Assembly (NCBI GenBank): GCA_017309115.1
Contig: JAFLEF010000029.1
Span: forward strand, 28,070-92,069
Reading direction: 5' to 3'
From: Verrucomicrobiota bacterium
Lineage (GTDB): Bacteria; Verrucomicrobiota; Verrucomicrobiia; Limisphaerales; UBA9464
DNA: 64,000 nucleotides
Below are positions 60,527 through 64,000 of this stretch, piece by piece. The notes under the pieces are model-generated. The model was not told the origin of the DNA and made no database searches. It saw only the letters and a program-made list of their open reading frames with translations. The position numbers and the translations under genes are program-made. Numbering within the stretch: position 1 is the stretch's first letter; the number at the start of each line of letters is the position of its first letter.

Positions 60527-60934
60527 TCAGGAAGCAGTCTTGAGCGCCCGGATTTTGGCCCGGACTTTCTTGAAGTCGGGATGTTTCCGGGCGTTGGCCA
60601 GATCGGGGTCCCGTTGGAGCGAGCGGAAATCGCGAAAGCCCAGATCCAGAGCGGTTTCGAGTTCCCGGCAGGCGCGTTCGATCTCGCCGCTCAGGGAGAG
60701 GCTGCACGCCAGATTGAAGCGCACGTGGGGATCTTCGGGACGGAGCGACCGCAGCCGTTCATCGACCGTCAGGCTATCCTGCGGCCGACCCCGGAGGGTG
60801 TAGTGGTCGCCGAGCAGTTCCAAGGCTTCGACATAACCCGGGTCGCGCCGCACCAGCCCCTCGAGAAAGTCGATCTCGATGTCGAGATCCCGCGCCTCCC
60901 GTCGGCTCAGTTTTGGTTCACGTTGGTCAGCCAT
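60527..60934 (-). CDS. Small TPR-like protein
   Basis: 135 residues from the ATG at 60934 (a GTG two codons upstream is also possible). Helical repeats of TPR type: VEALELLGDHYTLRGRPQDS, then PHVRFNLACSLSLSGEIERA, with ELETALDLGFRDFRSLQRD. The N-terminus is charged (KLSRREARDLDIEIDFLEG). The last block, DPDLANARKHPDFKKVRAKI, is a familiar capping part of TPR proteins. Probably a scaffold for protein contacts; partner unknown. Soluble and without a signal peptide. Confidence 0.75.
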   Translation of the reverse strand: MADQREPKLSRREARDLDIEIDFLEGLVRRDPGYVEALELLGDHYTLRGRPQDSLTVDERLRSLRPEDPHVRFNLACSLSLSGEIERACRELETALDLGFRDFRSLQRDPDLANARKHPDFKKVRAKIRALKTAS

Positions 60935-61130
60935 TGGCACCGCTCATTTTCGAAGGTGGGTGGGATCCGTCAAGACGCGGGTCGGGGCGTCTGCCCCAAA
61001 GTTCCTCAAAGTTGACCCTCCATCCCGGATTCAAAGCGGAAGTTCCCCTTTCCGTCGCAAATCGAGTTTGCAGTCCCGGCCGCCCCCCGAATACTCGCTT
61101 CGTCCTTTTGCGCCTCGGCGCGTGTTTTGA

Positions 61131-61709
61131 ATGAACGAGTGGAACATCCAGTCCCGCAGTGCCGTTTGCCTGATCACCGGCCGGGCATTTCTTGATCACG
61201 AGCCCTGCCACACCGTGTTGTTGAGTGTCCCCCGGCAGGGCTTTGAACGGATGGATCTGAGCGTGGAAGCCTGGTCCACGCACGGACCGGAGATCCTGGC
61301 CCGACCCAACCTGATTTCCCATTGGCGGGGCGAATACGAAGCGCCGCCGCCGGCTCCGCCCGAAGCGATTCGCAAGGACGACGCGGAATCCCTGCTGCGG
61401 AAGCTCATGGAACGTCAGGAAGAACAGTACTTGGCGGTCTGTTACATCCTGGCGGTCATGCTGGAACGAAAACGCATTCTGAAAGTAAAGGCACAGTCCC
61501 GGGAGAATGGCCGCCGGGTCTTCGTGTACGAGCAACCCCGGACGGGCGACCTTTTCACGATCGCGGATCCGGACTTGCAATTGGACCAACTGGAAGCAGT
61601 GCAGCGGCAGGTGGCCGATTTGCTCGCCCACGGCATCGTAGAACCGGTCTGCGTCGAAGAACCCTTTAATGCTCCGAGTGTCGTGCCGACCCTCGCGGGC
61701 GCCGATTAA
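61131..61709 (+). CDS. Conserved-type hypothetical protein upstream of RNase III
   Basis: 192 residues from the ATG at 61131. It opens WNIQSRSAVCLITGRAFLDH, with CxxTG-like and later Cys/His residues that hint at a small zinc-binding N-terminal part. A helical middle follows (DDAESLLRKLMERQEEQYLA and YILAVMLERKRILKV). I do not recognise a named family. It ends two bases before the RNase III start, so the two are one operon and may be coupled in translation; a link to RNA or ribosome biology is a context guess. Confidence 0.7.
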   Translation: MNEWNIQSRSAVCLITGRAFLDHEPCHTVLLSVPRQGFERMDLSVEAWSTHGPEILARPNLISHWRGEYEAPPPAPPEAIRKDDAESLLRKLMERQEEQYLAVCYILAVMLERKRILKVKAQSRENGRRVFVYEQPRTGDLFTIADPDLQLDQLEAVQRQVADLLAHGIVEPVCVEEPFNAPSVVPTLAGAD

Positions 61710-61711
61710 CC

Positions 61712-62452
61712 GTGGTTCCAGCTACCGTCAACACCGTTCCCCTGGAACAGGCGCTGGGCTATCAGTTTCGCGATCGGAGCCTGCTGATCCTCGCGCTCAC
61801 GCATCCGTCGCTCGCCCACGAGGCGGGTGTCGGGCCGCTCCAACAGCACAATCAGCGCCTGGAGTTTCTGGGTGACGCCGTCCTGCAGTTGGTGATCACC
61901 GGGGAACTGTACCAAAAGTTCCCCGTTTTTGGCGAAGGCCCGTTGACTCAGGCCCGGGCGCAAATGGTCAACCGGACTTCGCTGGCAGGACAGGGACGTC
62001 GGTTGCAGCTGGGCGAACATCTGATTCTAAGTCGGGGCGAGGAGACCACGGGCGGGCGGACCCGGGCATCCACCTTGGCCGATGCCTTCGAAGCGGTCAT
62101 TGGTGCGCTGTTTCTGGACGCCGGCTACGAGACCACTGCCGGAGTGATTCTCCGCTTGTTTCGGGACGAATTCGGGGAGTTGGTCGAGCTGCCCAATCTC
62201 ATCAATCCCAAGGGTGAGTTGCAGGAATTCCTGCAGGCGAAATCGCCGGAGCCGCCGCATTACGAGCAGATTTCGGTGACCGGACCGGATCATGTTCGGC
62301 AGTTTGAGTGTGCGGTGTATCACGGGACCACCGAACTCGGTCGTGGCTTGGGACGGAGCAAGAAGCTGGCGGAGAGTGCCGCGGCCATCGAAGCGCTCCG
62401 TCGCCTCAAGGAAGCAGCCCAGAAGGCGCCAGTACCAGCCACGGTGGGCTGA
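61712..62452 (+). CDS. rnc: Ribonuclease III
   Basis: 246 residues from a GTG at 61712. Cuts double-stranded RNA, including rRNA precursors. The catalytic domain (about 8-150) has YQFRDRSLLILALTHPSLAH and the signature NQRLEFLGDAVLQLV, with its conserved Glu and Asp, and later TLADAFEAVIGALFLDAGYE with the second catalytic acidic pair. A double-stranded RNA-binding domain (about 160-235) has PKGELQEFLQAKSPEPPHYE and GLGRSKKLAESAAAIEAL. Full length. The alpha/beta hydrolase gene starts 26 bases after the stop. Confidence 0.96.
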   Translation: MVPATVNTVPLEQALGYQFRDRSLLILALTHPSLAHEAGVGPLQQHNQRLEFLGDAVLQLVITGELYQKFPVFGEGPLTQARAQMVNRTSLAGQGRRLQLGEHLILSRGEETTGGRTRASTLADAFEAVIGALFLDAGYETTAGVILRLFRDEFGELVELPNLINPKGELQEFLQAKSPEPPHYEQISVTGPDHVRQFECAVYHGTTELGRGLGRSKKLAESAAAIEALRRLKEAAQKAPVPATVG

Positions 62453-62478
62453 TTTGGCGACGTTCGGGGATTTCACCT

Positions 62479-63324
62479 GTGACCGCCGTCTCGCTTATTC
62501 TGCTGCGGATAGTGGGGCTGGTGGTGTTGGCGTATCTGGGCTTGGTGCTCTTACTGGCGGTGTTCCAGCGATCGTTGATCTATCTGCCGGGCAAGGCGAC
62601 TGCGGCTGAGTTGGCGGGATTTGCCCAACAGCGCCGGATGCTCCCCTGGACCAATGCGGCCGGGCTGCGCATTGGCTGGAAGCGTCCGTACACTCCGGGG
62701 CCGGCAACGGGCGCGGTGCTCGTGATGCATGGCAACGCCGGCACGAGTGTGGGACGGGAATATTTGGCGGATCCATTGCAGGAGGCCCTGCCGTTGGATG
62801 TCTATGTTTTGGAATATCCCGGCTATGGAGATCGACCCGGGGCACCGTCCCAGGTCTCGTTGTTGGCGGCGGCCGAAGAGGCACTGGCCCTGCTCGGTGA
62901 TCGAAAGCCACTCTACCTGATTGGCGAGTCGCTCGGCACCGGTCCGACGACATTCCTGGCCGGAAAAGCGGGAGATCGAATCGCCGGTGTTTTGTTGTTG
63001 GTGCCCTATAACCGGTTGGTCGAAGTGGCGGCAGTGCATTACCCGTGGCTGCCGGTTCGCTGGGTGCTGCGGGATCCGTATCCAGCAGACGAGTGGTTGG
63101 CGAAATACGCCGGACCCGTCGCGGTGGTTTTGGCCGAGGAGGACGAAGTGATCCCGGCTCGCTTGGGGCAAGCCCTTTTTGATGGTTACCCCGGAACCAA
63201 ACGCGTTTGGATCAGGCCTCAGGCGGGTCATGAGGATGCCATTCACCAGCCCGCGGAGTGGTGGAGTGAATTGGGAGAGTTCTGGGGCGTTCCCCGACGT
63301 TCGGCGTCTCCTAGCCGGCCCTGA
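62479..63324 (+). CDS. Membrane-anchored alpha/beta hydrolase
   Basis: 281 residues from a GTG at 62479. One N-terminal membrane segment (VLAYLGLVLLLAVFQRSLIY) and then an alpha/beta hydrolase. The oxyanion strand reads AVLVMHGNAGTSVGREYL, the YPGYGDRPG loop is present, the nucleophile Ser lies in LIGESLGTG, the acid in AVVLAEEDEVIP and the His in AGHEDAIH. This is the BEM46/YfhR-type layout with the PGYG motif. Substrate unknown. It is likely in the rnc transcript. Confidence 0.85.
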   Translation: MTAVSLILLRIVGLVVLAYLGLVLLLAVFQRSLIYLPGKATAAELAGFAQQRRMLPWTNAAGLRIGWKRPYTPGPATGAVLVMHGNAGTSVGREYLADPLQEALPLDVYVLEYPGYGDRPGAPSQVSLLAAAEEALALLGDRKPLYLIGESLGTGPTTFLAGKAGDRIAGVLLLVPYNRLVEVAAVHYPWLPVRWVLRDPYPADEWLAKYAGPVAVVLAEEDEVIPARLGQALFDGYPGTKRVWIRPQAGHEDAIHQPAEWWSELGEFWGVPRRSASPSRP

Positions 63325-63335
63325 CGCAGATTCGG

Positions 63336-63794
63336 TTGGTCAGCGTGGGTGTCCTCGAGGAGCCTGCCGCGGTGAGCAAGAAGTCCGCAAAGATCGCCGC
63401 GTTGATTGAGGCCCAGCAGGGACAGGAACTGGATGCCCACTACCTTGGCTTCTTCGAGTGCTTTAATCGGCAGTTGTTCTACGAGGCGCATGATGTGTTG
63501 GAGGAACTCTGGCTGGCACAGGGCAAGTCCGGTCCCAACTATGCGTTTTTCAAAGGGCTGATTCAGCTGGCCGGAGCGTTCGTCCATTTGCAGAAGAACC
63601 GGCTCAAACCGGCAGTGGCGCTGTTCAACTTGGCCGAGGCAAATCTGCGGCAGTATCCGAACCCGCATGAACGGCTGGAAGTCGTTCGCGTTCTGGAATT
63701 AATCTCTGACTGGCGGGGGCGAGTGGAAGCCGGTGGATTCGCGGCCAATCCCCTGCCGCTGCACCCGTCACCGCAACTTCAGCTGATCCGGTAG
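63336..63794 (+). CDS. DUF309-family protein
   Basis: About 152 residues from a TTG at 63336; GTG codons at 63345 and 63372 are equally possible, and the last is the best fit to the family start. The DUF309 core is clear: FFECFNRQLFYEAHDVLEEL, FFKGLIQLAGAFVHLQ and LKPAVALFNLAEANL. The family is helical and small; its role is unknown. It lies 12-48 bases after the hydrolase stop, on the same strand, so it may be the last gene of the rnc string. Confidence 0.82.
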   Translation: MVSVGVLEEPAAVSKKSAKIAALIEAQQGQELDAHYLGFFECFNRQLFYEAHDVLEELWLAQGKSGPNYAFFKGLIQLAGAFVHLQKNRLKPAVALFNLAEANLRQYPNPHERLEVVRVLELISDWRGRVEAGGFAANPLPLHPSPQLQLIR

Positions 63795-64000
63795 ATCCGG
63801 TGGGGATCGGCCGCCGGGCCGCTCGGTGCACTCTGGGCCGTACTTCGAGCCGGCTTCTCCTCGACATGTTTATCCTGGAAACGGCAGTTGAAGAAGGTGG
63901 ATTTTTTGGGAAGTGATTGGTGCGATGAGGCATGGCGCCGTTGAATGCGATTCTGGGTGCTCACTCTGGGGGTGAAGTCCTGAGAGAGGAGTCTGGGACT
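63795..64000 (+). other. Window end, no complete gene; possible partial gene from 63933
   Basis: After the DUF309 stop no complete gene is seen. An ATG at 63933 opens a frame that stays open to the window edge (23 codons, translation MAPLNAILGAHSGGEVLREE and on). It is too short to judge, and there is no clear ribosome binding site. Confidence 0.3.

Overview
The window looks like a chromosomal segment of a GC-rich, free-living member of the Verrucomicrobiota, most likely of the Limisphaerales/Pedosphaera type. The signs are: two PEP-CTERM proteins, two FGly-type sulfatases, Gfo/Idh/MocA oxidoreductases, PQQ-type beta-propellers, an ADOP-type permease, a PVC-type membrane-bound dehydrogenase with a C-terminal haem-binding domain, a CotH/lamin-tail giant secreted protein, and an ECF sigma factor fused to a transmembrane segment and a helical C-terminal region. 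Few genes have a clear Shine-Dalgarno sequence, and GTG and TTG starts are common. This assignment is inference from gene content.

Layout. 0.2-2.0 kb: lytic transglycosylase, YdcF-like protein and a small lipoprotein with a terminator. 2.3 kb: tRNA-Leu(TAG). 2.4-5.6 kb: a defence-like patch directly 3' of the tRNA, with a PIN-like gene and an ImmA/IrrE metallopeptidase gene in one operon, plus an Abi-alpha-like gene that appears frameshifted. 5.7-13 kb: CotH protein, the sigma fusion and a lipoprotein. 13.1-19.3 kb: a minus-strand operon of an exported protein, a large arylsulfatase and two tandem DUF1254/DUF1214 proteins. 19.4-20.0 kb: a decayed sigma-factor gene. 20.3-23 kb: oxidoreductase and MFS transporter. 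23.2-29 kb: FHA-cyclase, then a sigma-54 response regulator, a small secreted coiled-coil protein behind a good -24/-12 promoter, an outer-membrane barrel and a histidine kinase. 29-33 kb: Sua5/TsaC and the cytochrome-type protein.

33.1-34.8 kb is a graveyard (Rpn remnant, IS110 remnant, short repeats). 34.8-41 kb: minus-strand glycosyltransferase, sialidase-like protein, methyltransferase, acetyltransferase, an exported protein and a PEP-CTERM protein. 41.5-47.5 kb: UbiD decarboxylase, a secreted GH-like protein, a second sulfatase and class II fructose-bisphosphate aldolase. 47.5-48.1 kb is an intergenic region rich in inverted repeats. 48-56 kb: a second Gfo/Idh/MocA gene, two PQQ-propellers, two small membrane proteins and a large FtsX-type permease. 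56-64 kb: PEP-CTERM protein, membrane adenylate cyclase, several exported unknowns and an rnc-containing gene string (conserved unknown, RNase III, alpha/beta hydrolase, DUF309).

The most coherent systems are: (1) the sigma-54 two-component circuit at 24.3-29.0 kb with its own target promoter; (2) the ImmA/IrrE-PIN and Abi-alpha patch beside the tRNA; (3) the DUF1254-DUF1254-sulfatase operon; (4) several families of short intergenic palindromic repeats. No CRISPR array, rRNA, complete IS or prophage was seen. Most long open frames opposite the genes above are GC-driven shadows.
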